DNA of 64,000 bases. It comes from Paraspadella gotoi. Lineage: Eukaryota; Chaetognatha. How positions within the stretch are numbered: position 1 is the first letter of the stretch; every line of letters begins with the position of its first letter. Positions 33,721 through 45,699 of the stretch are shown in pieces. Position numbers and translations under genes: made by a program. The stretch covers positions 2,969,812 through 3,033,811 of the forward strand of contig CM119266.1 in the NCBI GenBank assembly GCA_051294375.1. Direction: 5' to 3'. The notes beneath the pieces were generated by a model, which saw only the letters and a list, made by a program, of their open reading frames with translations, searched no databases and was not told the DNA's origin.

Positions 33721-34770
33721 CTAACTTTTTGAATTGAATTCTTTACCTTAAGACTAAAGGATAGACAGATACATAGAAGGACATACGGATCGACGGAAAG
33801 GGTTTTCCTGAGTCGCATCGCGTCGCGTTTAAAAATGGGTAAGATATGATGAAGGCATTCTAACCCGGCAATGATTGTCCAAAATCAAGAGGCAAAGTTT
33901 CTTGTGTGAATGAACGAATAGATGAATATTTCCCATATTGTCTGAACCGATTTCATCCTTATGGAGAGAGTGTGCGAGACTATGCGGTTGCCCGGGATCG
34001 TTGAGGAAAAATAAATTTATTCATCGAATGGGGTTCTCGTTTGATGCGTTGTTCTGTCTTACTCGGGCTTTGTTATTAACTTGCGTCATCGAGTTACAAC
34101 ATTAATTTTGTAGGATAGAATAGCGTAATTAGTGTTAGTGGTAGTTTTCTTGTCTAATTCCCGGGAAAAAAAAAACGTTCAGAAATAAGAATTAAAAAAA
34201 CAAATTTGTTTACTTGGTATCTTTTTTCGCTCGATGTAAATTCCTTCTGGTTTTTTTCGTCTCATTTTCTCATCTGGAAAAGATTTTATTTCAGAGATAA
34301 TAGGAAATAGATTATTACACATTATTACACTATTGATAATTTAAGTATTATTAGATAAAAATAAAGTTTTGGGTTCGTTTTATCCACCATGAACGGAGAC
34401 GACTTTCGAAACTCTATCCGTTAACTAAAAAACTTAATTATTTAAGGATTTAAATATTTCAAACTTTTGATTTAATGATTTGTTGAAATAGACCTGCGAC
34501 TACCATTTATAAATAACTTCTTGTTTAGTTAATTTGCTAAGAAAGGAATTTGGCGAAGAAGCGACAAAACAATGGAAATAGAGACCAATGAAGAAAAATG
34601 TTTTCCTCTTCCAAATGAAATTGTTTGAAAATAATATCTATTTCATTCTATCATTGTTTAAATATTTATGGGTATTATGGTGTTATTTACTCTTACGGGA
34701 AACAAATAATAAATTCAGGAACGTAAAAAGAAACCAAAAATATACTTGATAAATGAATAAATAACAGAAG
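33721..34770. other. No gene seen; AT-rich DNA
   Basis: Unique AT-rich sequence with no supported exon or RNA gene. Confidence 0.6.
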
Positions 34771-34772
34771 AT

Positions 34773-35025
34773 GTGGCGGTATATTCACACCGCCTCACGT
34801 CCACCATCCTTCAGCCAAATCCATTGGCTCAGAGGGGGAACACACCATCCCAGGCGTAGTGTTCCATCCACAGTCGACTTCCATCTGTGTTGGCAAAGCG
34901 AGCCCGTCCTCGGGTAACCTCGCCAGTGACTGGAGGCGTCACTGAGGGTCGGAAGCCCCCAGAGCCAACAGTGAGATGCCCCATCCCAATGGGCATCACA
35001 GGCAACCTGGCTTTTGCCATAAAGG
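34773..35025 (-). mobile_element. GC-rich interspersed repeat (SINE/TE fragment)
   Basis: An abrupt GC-rich island in AT-rich DNA. The end GATGCCCCATCCCAATGGGC and ATCACAGGCAACCTGG recurs in diverged form at 43205-43255. It contains a 63-codon minus-strand frame (MAKARLPVMPIGMGHLTVG) with no identifiable domain. Composition, sharp borders and recurrence argue for a mobile element fragment. Confidence 0.55.
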
Positions 35026-35382
35026 ATAAAAAAAAGAAATGAAATTAAAAAAGACCAGAAACAAGAGTCTGTCTGTCTGATTTCCTTTTTCTTTCTTTCT
35101 CTCTCTCTCTCACCCTTTCATTACCCCTCTCACTCTTTCTCCCCCTCTCTTTCTTTCTCTCTCTATTTTTTCCACCCTCTTTCATTCTCCCTCCCTCTCT
35201 CTCTCTCTCCCTTTCACTACCCCTCTCACTCTTTCTCCCCCTCTCTTTCTTTCTCTCTCTTTTTTTCCTCCCTCTTTCTTTCTCCCTCCCTCTCTATTTC
35301 TCTCTCTCTGAAAATTTCTCTCTCTGCGGAAACGTACACAAACAGCTGGAGTTGAGAGATGTGACTTAACCAACCATAGGGG

Positions 35383-35469
<87 letters not shown>

Positions 35470-36109
35470 CCATTCAATCCTGGTAAGTGTCACCCGACAA
35501 CTAAATTAGTATCGTTGAGGGGAAGCGGTCATAGACAGAGAGAGAAGCCGACAATAGGTTGCATCAAAGCCGACATTGGCGGTTCATTGAAGCCGAAAAC
35601 TGAACAGACCCTTTTGTTAAAAAAAACAAGAAGCCCATCCTTTTCAAGTTGCTCAACGTTTCTTAAAAAGGAAGCCATAGAAAAGACCTTAAAGGACAGA
35701 TTGATATTATTGTGATCCTTAGAAATGAAGAACTTAGGTTAAGCTGACAAAAAGCAAAGGATGAAAATGTAGATGATAATATATTGATTATGAGCATGAT
35801 GAGAGTTTAATATCACTGATGATTATAAAGATAATGATGGAGATTCACAAAAAATAGGTAAAATAAATATTGAAAAAAATAAAAATAAAATTAATTTTTA
35901 ATGTTGAAGGCACAATTGCTGAGATTTTTACAGAGAAATACAATCAAAATATCACTGCTTTATATTTTTTTTTCTACAGAAAAAAAATTGAGAGTAAATC
36001 GCAAGCAAAAAGAATGAAAAAAAGGAAGTATATCTAGCGGAGACTAATATAATGTAATGGGGGAAAAAAAAGGGACACAAGCCACACTTGAGCCGAGCCG
36101 CAGCTAACG

Positions 36110-36211
<102 letters not shown>

Positions 36212-36364
36212 CTCTTTAGCTAAAAATAGTTCAGCGTTTTTCGCGAATATTAAAGATCGACTCGGGGGAAGTGTGAGACCTTGCCCGCGTTGTCATATAT
36301 CGCGTCAATTTATATTTCGCCATACTAGTACATGGTGACACTTTTACAAGCGCCGGTAAAAAAC

Positions 36365-36515
36365 GCTGTCATTTGCAAACCCACGAAGATTTTCAGTCGA
36401 ATTTGCTTAACGCGGATTCCGACTCTTTGTCGGTCCACCCCCCCAATCTTGTCGGGCCTTCACTTAGATCATGTCAGAACATCAAATTATGATGAATTTA
36501 AAAAAAAACCGTCAT
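36365..36515 (+). repeat. Dispersed repeat family R2, copy 2
   Basis: It shares TTTGTCGGTCC, TCTTGTCGGGCCTTCACTTA and CATGTCAGAACATC with the copy at 38655-38790, and more distantly with 13795-13965. Confidence 0.85.
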
Positions 36516-36737
36516 AAAATCTCTTTAGCGGACTAAATGTCATCTACATTTAAAAAGATTAAACGAATATTATCTTCTCGGTCTCTCAGTTCGATCAAAA
36601 TACGTTGCTTACATCTGCTGCAATCTGCAATGCTCATTGGCCGCCTCCCAGTTTTTAACCAGAACCTCTAAGCTCACGACTCCCAATTAAAGACCGGAAG
36701 CTGGCGCGAGACTAACGGCCCGGAGCCGACGACGCCT

Positions 36738-36793
<56 letters not shown>

Positions 36794-37087
36794 TAAATTA
36801 GAAATTCGAATTCTGTCGGTGACAAAAACCGCATTGGTGAAGAAGAATAAAATTTTTAATTTCATCCATTAATTTATTTGATCGGTTTTAATTTGTTCAC
36901 GTGATAAAATGAGGTAATAAAATTTCAAAATGTCGTCGCTTTTCATTTCTTTAGACATTTTTTCAATCCGCTGCTTTTACTCTTTCTCGTGATTTTTAAC
37001 GTTTGTCTAAGATTGAAAACATTCAGAAAACATTTCATGTACAAAAGAATATATTCAGGTAAATTGTTATTAAACATTTTAATTAGT

Positions 37088-37180
37088 TCGAACGTCGGCG
37101 ACGACAACAACAAAAACCAAAAAGAGGACAACAACGACAGACACAAAAAAAGAAAAGAAATCAGTATTTCGATATGAAAC
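37088..37180 (+). CDS. Possible short terminal exon, Asp/Asn/Lys-rich
   Basis: After ATTTTAATTAG the plus strand is open in two frames. One reads NVGDDNNKNQKEDNNDRHKK and ends at TGA. The other reads FERRRRQQQKPKRGQQ and ends at TAA at 37194. The acceptor is fair. I cannot decide between the frames, and the region may be non-coding. Confidence 0.25.
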
Positions 37181-37420
37181 TTGTTAAACAATTATAATTG
37201 AATTTCAGCGCAATAATCTTCTATTTATCTCCTCATTTTTTTGTCTCGTTGGCGACATTCGATTCGTCATGATTTTCGAAACATTTATTTCGAGTTAAAA
37301 ATGAGAAAATTGTAAAAAAAATGAAACGAAATTTCGCGCAAAAAAAAAACAAAAAACGGAAGAATAAAAATCGTTAAACGTGACTACGATTCGTTGGCGG
37401 AATGAAAGGTTGTGGGAAAA

Positions 37421-37499
<79 letters not shown>

Positions 37500-37535
37500 T
37501 TTTTACAGGGATTTTTTACAAGTAACTTTTTCCAG

Positions 37536-37601
37536 ATTGATCTGATTACGATAAAAACGGGCGCCCGTAATGGCGACGACGACGACGACGACGAGGAAAA
37601 C

Positions 37602-37668
<67 letters not shown>

Positions 37669-37751
37669 AAGACGACGAAGATCAACGCGAAGAAAAAAAA
37701 ATTATTCGAAGCCCAAAAAGTGAGAAAGGCTGCCTTTGTTTTTTCGGATCA
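37536..37751 (+). CDS. Exon with poly-Asp or poly-Thr tract
   Basis: The acceptor TAACTTTTTCCAG precedes 37536 and the donor GGATCAG-GTGTGA follows 37751. From the acceptor, phase 0 reads IDLITIKTGARNG, then about 30 acidic residues and KDDEDQREEKK. At the A9 run near 37693-37701 the protein-like continuation LFEAQKVRKAAFVFSDQ lies in another frame. That frame traces back to an ATG at 37570 (MATTTTTTRKTTTM). Either one A is surplus in the A9 run, or the true product begins Met-Ala-Thr. Both readings share the C-terminal part and the donor. The family is not recognised. Confidence 0.4.
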
Positions 37752-37976
37752 GGTGTGAAACGCCGTGTCAGGCGTGACACGCCGACCATTTGGAACGTGG
37801 CAGGAGTAGGTTAAAGATGGCGTTGGTTCTGGCGCGGATGGGATTAAGGTGCTGGGGCGTGGTTGGGTATTTGGGGGCAGGGGGGGTGGAGAATAGACTT
37901 GGCGCCCACGTGACGTCGTGACCGGGTTTCGTGATTTATGGAGGCGAGGCCGTGAGAGGGCGATGGTAATGGATGG

Positions 37977-38166
37977 CAAAGTATGGCAGGAGGTGGGCAA
38001 AGTATGGCAGGAGATGGGCAAAGTATGGTAGGAGGTGGGCAAAGTATGGCAGGTGGTGGGCAAAGTATGGCAGGAGGTGGGCAAAGTATGGCAGGAGGTG
38101 GGCAAAGTATGGCAGGAGGTGGGCAAAGTATGGCAGGAGGTAGGCAAAGTATGGCAGGAGGTGGGG
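37977..38166 (+). repeat. 21-bp minisatellite (GTATGGCAGGAGGTGGGCAAA)
   Basis: Nine tandem copies, very homogeneous. The unit is seven codons, giving artefactual MAGGGQS repeats (plus) and PTSCHTL repeats (minus). Confidence 0.95.
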
Positions 38167-38373
38167 AGTATTATTAAAAGATACAACTCTGATCTTCTTC
38201 CTCGCTAAGTGACTTAATTTTTGATCTGATTTTATCTGGAGTTAATTTTATTAGCATTAGTATTGAAGCTTAAGTAAGCTTAAAATATTTTATTGATTCC
38301 TAAAAAAATTGTTTCTCTTTGTCGTACGGTCTGTCTGTCCGTCTCTCTCTTTCTTTTTTTCTCTCTTTCTTTC

Positions 38374-38383
38374 ATTCTTTCAT

Positions 38384-38471
<88 letters not shown>

Positions 38472-38521
38472 TCATTCTCTCTCTCTATCTCTTTCTTTCT
38501 TTCTTTCGTTCTTTCTTTCTT

Positions 38522-38554
<33 letters not shown>

Positions 38555-38597
38555 TTTTCTTTCTCTCTCTTTCTCTCTCTCTCTTCTTATCCACACC
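38374..38597 (+). repeat. (CTTT)n microsatellite
   Basis: A long CTTT array grading into CT repeats. The frames across it are artefacts. Confidence 0.97.
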
Positions 38598-38654
38598 GTC
38601 GACTTCAGTGAGACGAGGTTGCGATCTCGATTATTAAAGATGACTTCTGTTTTT

Positions 38655-38790
38655 AGCCGAAATCTTCTTACAGCAGATCCCCACTCTATAATTCACTTTG
38701 TCGGTCCGTCGGTCCGCCCCCTCGATCTTGTCGGGCATTCACTTACATCATGTCAGAACATCGAATTATGATAAATTATGCAAAAAAAAA
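38655..38790 (+). repeat. Dispersed repeat family R2, copy 3
   Basis: Best-preserved copy: CTCTATAATTCACTTTGTCG, a GGTCCGTCGGTCCG tract, TCTTGTCGGGCATTCACTTA and CATCGAATTATGATAAATTA followed by an A-run. The terminal A-run is compatible with a retroposed element. Confidence 0.85.
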
Positions 38791-38989
38791 AAGATGTTCG
38801 TGATTAAGCTGGTAATCGAGTTTCGCTGGAATCGTCCGAGTGGAAATGAGTTAAAATGGACTATTTGAACGCCAATTACTCGTGAGTGATTGACTGGAAA
38901 TTTTGTTGGAAAGTGTGTGATTGAGAAGGAAATAAAGTTTCGATGGAAATGAGTTAAAATGGAAAAAAACAAAAAAATATATTTCACTA

Positions 38990-39720
38990 TTTGATTAAGC
39001 TTTGTTTATTTTTATATTAAATATAAATTCAAGCTGCATTAATAAACGGAACTTCAAGACAAATTACTTAAAATTAATTAATAATCGTTCTTTTTTCTGC
39101 AATGTTATAAGAATGAAAAAATGAAAAAATATAAAAATTTACTTCCCAACACTCTAATATGCTCCAACAATACTCCGTATATAATTTTATATATTATTCT
39201 AATTTACTTTATTTGTATTTATTTTTTTTCAAATTCAATTTTACTTTCTCTTTTTCCTAATAACATAATTCATAAGAAAGTCGACTTGAAAAACAAAAGG
39301 TTACCATCACCGTACACTCCGACATCTAGTATCTCAGTCAAGAAACAAAAATTCATTTTGTTTCGCTTGATTTGGAGCTCTTGAATTTAAACTTAACGAA
39401 ATGATTAAATTGACTCTCTTACACACACACACAAAAACCACGAAAAAAAGAGATTCGATCAGAAAACATGTGAATTGAAAACATTTCACGCGTGTAGAGA
39501 AATACCCAGCCTCTCCACTCATTTATAGATTGGTACAACCAATATAAAAATTTTTCAGACCCCGAGCCTCCCTGAAAGCCACCCTATTTAGTAATAACTT
39601 AACAATTATAAAGTTTGGGGTCCTTTGAAAAATAACACCTTATCCTACTACTAAAACAAATATTTCGTTTTGAAGAGACAGTGATAATTGTTATGTGTTA
39701 GGGACAGAATAGTTCAATAT
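38990..39720. other. No gene seen; AT-rich DNA
   Basis: AT-rich sequence with a short (CA)n run at 39421-39435. No supported exon. Confidence 0.6.
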
Positions 39721-39724
39721 AAGC

Positions 39725-39925
39725 AGTCCCTGAGCTTCGGATCAGGCTGTAACACCATGTTACAGGCGGGTTAAGCGCCCCGTCCCTCTTAACTGCCAGA
39801 CGACCACCGGGTCAGAACCCCGGACCTTTGGGTTGGGAGGCGAATGACTTGCCTCCGCCCCATGAGCTTTTGCCGGGCTTCTCTAAGAGCACGGACCCTC
39901 GGCTTTCTGGAGGGAGTCTACCCCC
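39725..39925 (-). mobile_element. tRNA-derived SINE-like element
   Basis: In a GC-rich island, the minus strand reads GGCGGAGGCAAGTCATTCGC-CTCCCAACC, then AAAGGTCCGGGGTTCTGACC. These are the anticodon region (CCC) and T arm of a decayed tRNA-like head with a B-box-like GGTTC. A non-tRNA body follows (GGGCGCTTAACCCGCC and on). The borders with AT-rich DNA are sharp. I take it as a SINE on the minus strand; the class is inferred. Confidence 0.5.
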
Positions 39926-39929
39926 CTAT

Positions 39930-40800
39930 ACGCCCCATCTAATCAGTAACAAAACCAGAACTTAACAAAATCAAATTGAGTAATTAATAAGAACGTTTTA
40001 ATTAGTCATTGACCCGTTTTCCTCGAATAAGTCGGTCACGGTCCATGCTACGCTTGCTACGGCTGTCACAAAGTTGCTACGCTTGCTACGGCTGTCACAA
40101 AGTTCCGCGGAGGAATGATAAATCACTAAATTCTCTCATTAATCACTTCATCACTAATTTGCCTAAACGTCCAGGTTTTTTCTCTCACTGATTTCACGCG
40201 CGCGAGTTCGACCTGAGAAGCTGATTCACGAGTCACGCCTCCACCAAACTTGCGACTTTTTTCACAAGTTTTTTCCTCCTTTTCTTTTTCCGTGTTTAAA
40301 AAATTCACTTTCCTCTTATTTTTCCCCGAATTCTAAAACGAGAAAATTTAAAAGTTTTCACAGATGTTTTAACGTTTTTTCAAGAATTTAACCGTTTCTA
40401 CTCATTCATAATTCCTGGTTTCTAGGTTCCCCCTTCCAAAAAATTAAAAAATTAAAAAGTTCACGTTTTCACATTTTCACATTTTCCCGGATTCACGCCT
40501 CCGTTCGACGTCTCATCCATATTTTCTCACGAGTCACAACCCAAAAAGTTCACCTTAGACTTCTTTTGCTTGAAAATTAGTGGGTTGCTGAGATTCACGC
40601 TGTAGAAGTGTACAGGGTTGTTCATTGGTACAGGGTTGTTCATTGTTCAAGGAGTTTAAAGCTTTTTTTACCGAAAGGGACACGAGTTTTTAGATAACTT
40701 AAGTTATCTTATTAATTTTCCTTTTTAAATTTGATTTCATTTTAGTTAATTTTTTTATTCTCCCGTACCTCATTACATAATCATTTCTTTTTTTCATTTT
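39930..40800. other. No gene seen
   Basis: AT-rich DNA with a short direct repeat TGCTACGCTTGCTACGGCTG near 40047-40100 and a duplicated ACAGGGTTGTTCATTG near 40610. No supported exon. Confidence 0.6.
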
Positions 40801-40804
40801 TACC

Positions 40805-41033
40805 TTCATTCATTCATTCATTCATTCATTCATTCATTCATTCATTCATTCATTCATTCAAGCATTCATTCATTCATTCATTCATTCATTCATTCATTCA
40901 TTCATTCATTCATTCATTCATTCATTCAATCATTCATTCATTCATTGAATCATTAATTTAATAATTAATTAATTAATTCCTATTCTTTCGTTATTTAATT
41001 CTTTCGTTATTTAATTCATTCATTTTTTAAAAT

Positions 41034-41124
<91 letters not shown>

Positions 41125-41126
41125 TA
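40805..41126 (+). repeat. (CATT)n and (TTTA)n microsatellites
   Basis: Two tetranucleotide arrays, CATT at 40805-40946 and TTTA at 41029-41124, separated by about 80 bases of related AT-rich sequence. Confidence 0.97.
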
Positions 41127-41295
41127 TATATATATTTTAGTATTAGTTTTTCTCTCTTTTCTCCTCCCACTGTGCTTCTTCATCTTTTTTATGAACAAAT
41201 TTTGTAAAACATAAAAAACTAGAAATTATTTTTAATTTTTTTTATTTTTTAAAATTTTGTTAAAATTGAATTTCATTTTTTTACAATATTTTTCG

Positions 41296-41449
41296 AATAT
41301 TGAAGAATCTTGTTGTAAGGACGACGACGACGACGACAACGAGAGCAACGATAATGACAACAACAACAACAACAAGTCCAATTCCGTGGACAGATCAGGA
41401 TTAAAGGATCGAAAGGAGATTCCAGCGAATTTGAAATGCGGCGGAAGTT
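41296..41449 (+). CDS. Possible Asp/Asn-rich exon
   Basis: A plus-strand frame reads NIEESCCKDDDDDDNESNDN and a run of Asn, then SNSVDRSGLKDRKEIPANLK and CGGS, followed directly by a (CT)n array at 41450-41497. After that array CGCAG marks a possible acceptor and a ten-residue tail (DRNFQVISRA, TAA) follows in the same frame. The SGLKDRKEIPANLK stretch is not repeat-like. Splice sites are only partly convincing. Confidence 0.35.
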
Positions 41450-41500
<51 letters not shown>

Positions 41501-41794
41501 GCGATAGGAATTTCCAAGTGATTTCTCGCGCGTAAAACGAGTAAACAGAATAAAGTAGAAATAATTACAAATTAAAGCTAAACAAGATTTAATGTATATT
41601 TATATTTATCCAGACAAATTAAAAAGTATCCGTCTCGTAACTGTCATCAAAGTAAACACTATTTTTTTGTCGAATCCATTTTTAACTTTTAATGATTCAA
41701 TTAAATTCCATTTACTTTCCTTCAGCTCAACGCTCTTCGGTTCCATTCGTCATTTACCCCCCGTCGCTAAATTTCCATCCGTTTGAATGACTTT

Positions 41795-41866
41795 GGCTAA
41801 GGCTAAGGCTAAGGCTAAGGCTAAGGCTAAGGCTAAGGCTAAGGCTAAGGCTAAGGCTAAGGCTAA
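41795..41866 (+). repeat. (GGCTAA)n hexamer, 12 copies
   Basis: Twelve perfect copies of GGCTAA, equivalent to TTAGCC on the other strand. It resembles but does not match the known telomere units TTAGG, TTAGGG and TTAGGC. It is interstitial here, flanked by ordinary unique DNA. Confidence 0.97.
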
Positions 41867-42434
41867 GTTTGGCTCGAGCTAAGCATGATACGGAAATTTC
41901 AATGTGTTGTTCCGCGTTGATTTTCATACTAATACGCGAATGGATTGGGCTTTGAGTTTGGCTTTGAGTTGAGGTTAAAACTAAATTCAAGAATTAAAGA
42001 ACTTAACTGATACCTCTCTGCCAAGTATTAGCTAAAATGATTTAGTATTATATCAATTATAGTACATTTCTGGTCTTATCTCATGTTCGAATTTTCACGT
42101 GATTGCACAATTATGAAACTTATTTGTTGGTAAAGAATCTTATGGTTCATAACCTTTTTTCAAAGTATTTACAAAGAAAATTATAATTCAACTGCTTTTT
42201 CTTTACTTTTAAAAGATTGTTTTCCCTACTTATCCAATAGTACTAGCGGCGCAACTGAAAATTAGTTCGATCCGAGTATAGAGACCGACAAACGACAGTT
42301 TTGTGTCTCCGAGACGACGGTCGGATATTACCTCCCCCCCATACGCCCCCCTTTCTTTCCACGAGCTCGTGTCGTCCGTAAACCATAAAAATTCCTGTAA
42401 ACCCATTTACCTTTGCCCATAAACTTACGGCCGA

Positions 42435-42590
42435 TTGACCCCGAAGCATTGGGGGTGCGTGGGGGAGGGGCGAGAGGACAGGGGAGGGATGGGGGAGAGA
42501 TAGGGGAGGGATAGGGGAGGGATAGAGGAGGGATAGAGGAGGAATAGGGGAGAGGGCGGAGGGGGAAACTACGCTTATAAAGGGGAAGGG
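42435..42590 (+). repeat. G-rich tract with GGGGA(G)GGATA units
   Basis: Repeats of AGGGGAGGGATAGGGGAG with many G-runs of three to five, which would allow G-quadruplexes. It ends just before a tetranucleotide array. Confidence 0.8.
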
Positions 42591-42601
42591 GAAACAGCTT
42601 A

Positions 42602-42678
<77 letters not shown>

Positions 42679-42679
42679 G
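42602..42679 (+). repeat. (ATCT)n microsatellite
   Basis: About 19 copies of ATCT. Confidence 0.98.
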
Positions 42680-42779
42680 TTCCTATTACCTATATACTAA
42701 AGCGTAGCAAAAATATTAAAATCAAGTAGAATCAAAAGTCGAATAGATCACGAACAGGCTTCTTGTACCTGTGAACATT

Positions 42780-43190
42780 TTTAAATAAAAAAAATTGTAT
42801 TTGTATTTTTCAATTTTCGCAAGCACCCATATTTATACATAGTACCCCACTATAGAAATTGTCAAAATTTTAATATAGTTTTTTCTTATTTTTAAAAGCA
42901 GATTCGAATTCCTCACGAAAATTTTAGAAAATTATTTCATTTAGTGGGTCAAAATCCTAAAAAAACTATTATTATTAACCTATAATTAAATTTTAGTATA
43001 AAAGTATAGTTTTGGCTAACATAATGAAAGAATTTTTGATTAATACTTTCTTATATCAACTTTTTATGAGGAATTCGAATCTGCTTTCAAAACTAAGAAA
43101 AAACTGTTTTAAAATTTTGACAATTTCTATATATAAATATGGGCTAATGCAAAAATTGAGAATTTTTTTTTCATATGGCAATATTCTTTA
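42780..43190. mobile_element. Foldback (MITE-like) element F, copy 1
   Basis: Arms of about 100 bases at 42815-42920 and 43070-43165 are inverted copies; for example AGCAGATTCGAATTCCTC is matched by GAGGAATTCGAATCTGCT. They are separated by about 150 AT-rich bases. There is no open frame. A diverged copy lies at 62790-63150. Confidence 0.75.
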
Positions 43191-43194
43191 GTCC

Positions 43195-43265
43195 AAGACT
43201 GTGAGATGTGAGATGTGAGATGCCCAAATCCAATGGGAATCACAGGCAACCCGGTTGTTGACATA
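43195..43265 (+). repeat. Partial copy of the 34.8-kb GC-rich repeat
   Basis: GAGATGCCCAAATCCAATGG and AATCACAGGCAACCCGG match the end of the element at 34773-35025 with several substitutions. From 43266 to 44230 I see no gene; a G9 run and AT-rich DNA occur there. Confidence 0.65.
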
Positions 43266-44309
43266 ATATATTATTCTTTCCTTCTGTGACATAGTCTTAG
43301 AATTTCGCTGTTTTCTTATAAGAAAAACATCTCATTCTTATCCAGTGATCTACTTCCCTGCAGCCATTAGAATTAGATTTAGGTTCAAGAAGTAATAAAA
43401 CCTTTTTACTTTTGCTTATTATTACTTATAAAAAAAGTTTCACAGGATTGCGGGACAATTAACCATGGAAAATAATTGGACGAGTTGCACTGGGATTCTG
43501 GTATTTTTGGATCGAGGTTGACGCTCAATTTAAAAACCCTTTTTGGTTCATTGAGCATTAATTCATCAGGAAGATGAATTTATTTAGAAATGAACGGATA
43601 AATTTCAGTCTTTAATGACAACTTTGAGTTTATTTAACTGTTTGAATATCTTAGTTTTTTCAAATTCATAAAGTCAATATTCTTACTCCATACAGTAAAT
43701 ATTTTTTAAAACGAAGGGCAACAGAGGAATGCTTCAACTGCGTAAACACTTAATTATTTTACTATATATATCTCGTAGTAGCTTATAAATTATAAAATAG
43801 ATTTTACACATTTTTTTTATCGGGGGGGGGTTTGGGTTTGGGAAGAATATCATTGCGCAAGAAGACCAACGATTATTAGTTCCAAAACTGGTGAGAAGAA
43901 AAAACAACTTAAAAACAGAATGAAACAAAACAACATTCAAAATGCCATAACATTGTAAAGAACCACTGTTAATGAGAATTATTATGAAAATAATTCGGAT
44001 TAAAAAATAAACAAACAAAAAGAAATAAAAAATCATCGCATTGGCCACGCAAAATGGAATGAACGTCAATGATATTAATATTAATTGAACAATAAATGAT
44101 AATCATCACCAAGGTACTAATAATAACACGAGTAATAAATAAATTTTGTTCGTAGTCGATGACCGTAGTCGTTGATTGCACTCGAGAAATTGATGATCAG
44201 TGATCGCATAAATGAGCCATCTGTGTTTGTATCGGAGAGAACAGAAGGGTTGTCTACTTGTTTTCGGTTGACGCTGTAAGTAGCGTCTCGCGAGGAGTAG
44301 AGAATGCGT

Positions 44310-44690
44310 TCAGATTGGCGGAGTATGCAATCAAATTGGCGGAGAATGCAGTCAAATGGGCGGAGAATGCAATCAAATTGGCGGAGAATGCAGTCAAATG
44401 GGCGGAGAATGCAGTCAGATAAGCAGAGAATGGAGTCAGATGGGCGGATAATGAGTCAGATGGTCGGATAACTCAGTGAAATTTGCGGAGATTACAGTGA
44501 GCTGAAGACAGAATACAGTCAGATGAGCAGAGAATGTAGTCAGATGGGCGGAGAATGCAGTAATGAGCGCAGAATGCATCGAGATGGCCGGAAAATGCAG
44601 TCAGATGGAGGTAGAATGCAGCGAAATGTGCGGAGAATGCAATAAGATGAGCAGAGACTGCAGTCAGGTGAACAGTAGAGATGATGTCAT
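44310..44690 (+). repeat. 21-bp minisatellite (GCGGAGAATGCAGTCAAATGG)
   Basis: About 18 degenerate copies. In minus-strand translation it gives seven-residue LIAFSAH-like repeats, an artefact of the unit length. Confidence 0.92.
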
Positions 44691-44840
44691 GTGATTCCGC
44701 CATTTTTTCTTCACTGATTCTCGTGCGTGAAAACAATTTCCTCAATTTATTGTTTTTTCTTCTTTTTTTTTCTTTTTTTTTCTTTCGCTCCCGTTGACGC
44801 CGAGACTTGAGACGGCGACGGACGCCGATGACGCCGACCG

Positions 44841-44951
44841 ACGCCGCCCGACGACACATGACGCCGCCCGACGACGCATGACGCCGCCCGACGACGCATG
44901 ACGCCGCCCGACGACGCATGACGCCGCCCGACGACGCATGACGCCGCCCGA
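44841..44951 (+). repeat. 20-bp minisatellite (ACGACGCATGACGCCGCCCG)
   Basis: Five and a half nearly perfect copies. At 45065-45150 a separate ~31-bp unit (GCCACGCCCGTTCTTGACGG) occurs about three times. Confidence 0.95.
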
Positions 44952-45480
44952 CCCCGTCGCCGAGGCAAGACGACAGTTTTGTTGACATCTCAATCTCTTC
45001 TTCGTCGTTGCTTCAACGTAACCGGGACAGCGTCATCATCCGCGCCACACGCCTGCATTGGACAAGTCCGTCAGAGAGCCACGCCCGTTCTAGACGGTCC
45101 TGTCACAGCGCCACGCCCGTTCTTGACGGTCCCGTCACAGCGCCACGTCTTTATGCCCACGTGGCACGACGGGCGACGGCGTTAGAGATCGATCGGGAAT
45201 CTCCGTTCTGAAGGAGAGAAAATGATAAAGAAATGGCGGTGAATAACAAGAAATCATATGACTTAACATAAAAGGACAATTATGCAAAAATGCAAAAATG
45301 CAAAAATAACGCAGAATAATACAAAAAACTATAAATAACTCGAAATGCAGATTAAATTTAAAAAAATAGTTATAAAATGACCATAAATGACTCAAGAAAT
45401 AAGACAAAACGGTCATTAATGACAACACTTAACACGAAAAGATATCAAAGGGCGCGAAATAACAATACCAAAACAAAACT

Positions 45481-45692
45481 CTAAGAGAAGATGCGATAAA
45501 TGTCGATAAATGACATAAAAATATGACAGACGTGACACAAAATAAGAGACCTGGCCCCCATCGGGATGAGGTCGTCCTCTCTTAGCGCCGACATGAGTTT
45601 CCGAGATTCCGCCGCTGCCGCCGCCGACGAGGACGCCCGCCGCCCGCGGGAGGAAAGGCGGGTCAGCGTCGTCTCCACTCCCGAGGTCATCC
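45481..45692 (-). CDS. Class A GPCR gene, last exon (C-terminal tail)
   Basis: The acceptor CCCCCCCTCCATTAG lies above 45692. The first two bases (GG) complete the glycine codon left by the previous exon, giving MTSGVETTLTRLSSRGRRAS, an Ala run, ESRKLMSALREDDLIPMG and a TAG stop at 45481-45483 (69 residues plus stop). The Ser/Thr/Arg-rich tail suits receptor kinase and PKC/PKA-type phosphorylation, typical of GPCR C-termini; that role is inferred. The last ~25 residues after PMG are hydrophobic, with Cys and His, and could be untranslated if an unseen donor is used. Confidence 0.65.
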
Positions 45693-45699
45693 CTAATGG

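Noticed and set aside
34829-35020. 63-residue MAKARLPVMPIGMGHL protein as a gene
   Set aside because: It lies inside an interspersed repeat whose end recurs at 43.2 kb, so it is more likely a mobile-element fragment.
37977-38177. MAGGGQS heptapeptide protein
   Set aside because: Perfect 21-bp minisatellite with an in-frame unit length and no flanking coding or splice signals.
44473-44993. 171-residue minus-strand frame with HLTAFSAH repeats
   Set aside because: It translates two adjacent minisatellites (21 bp and 20 bp) and has no non-repeat support.
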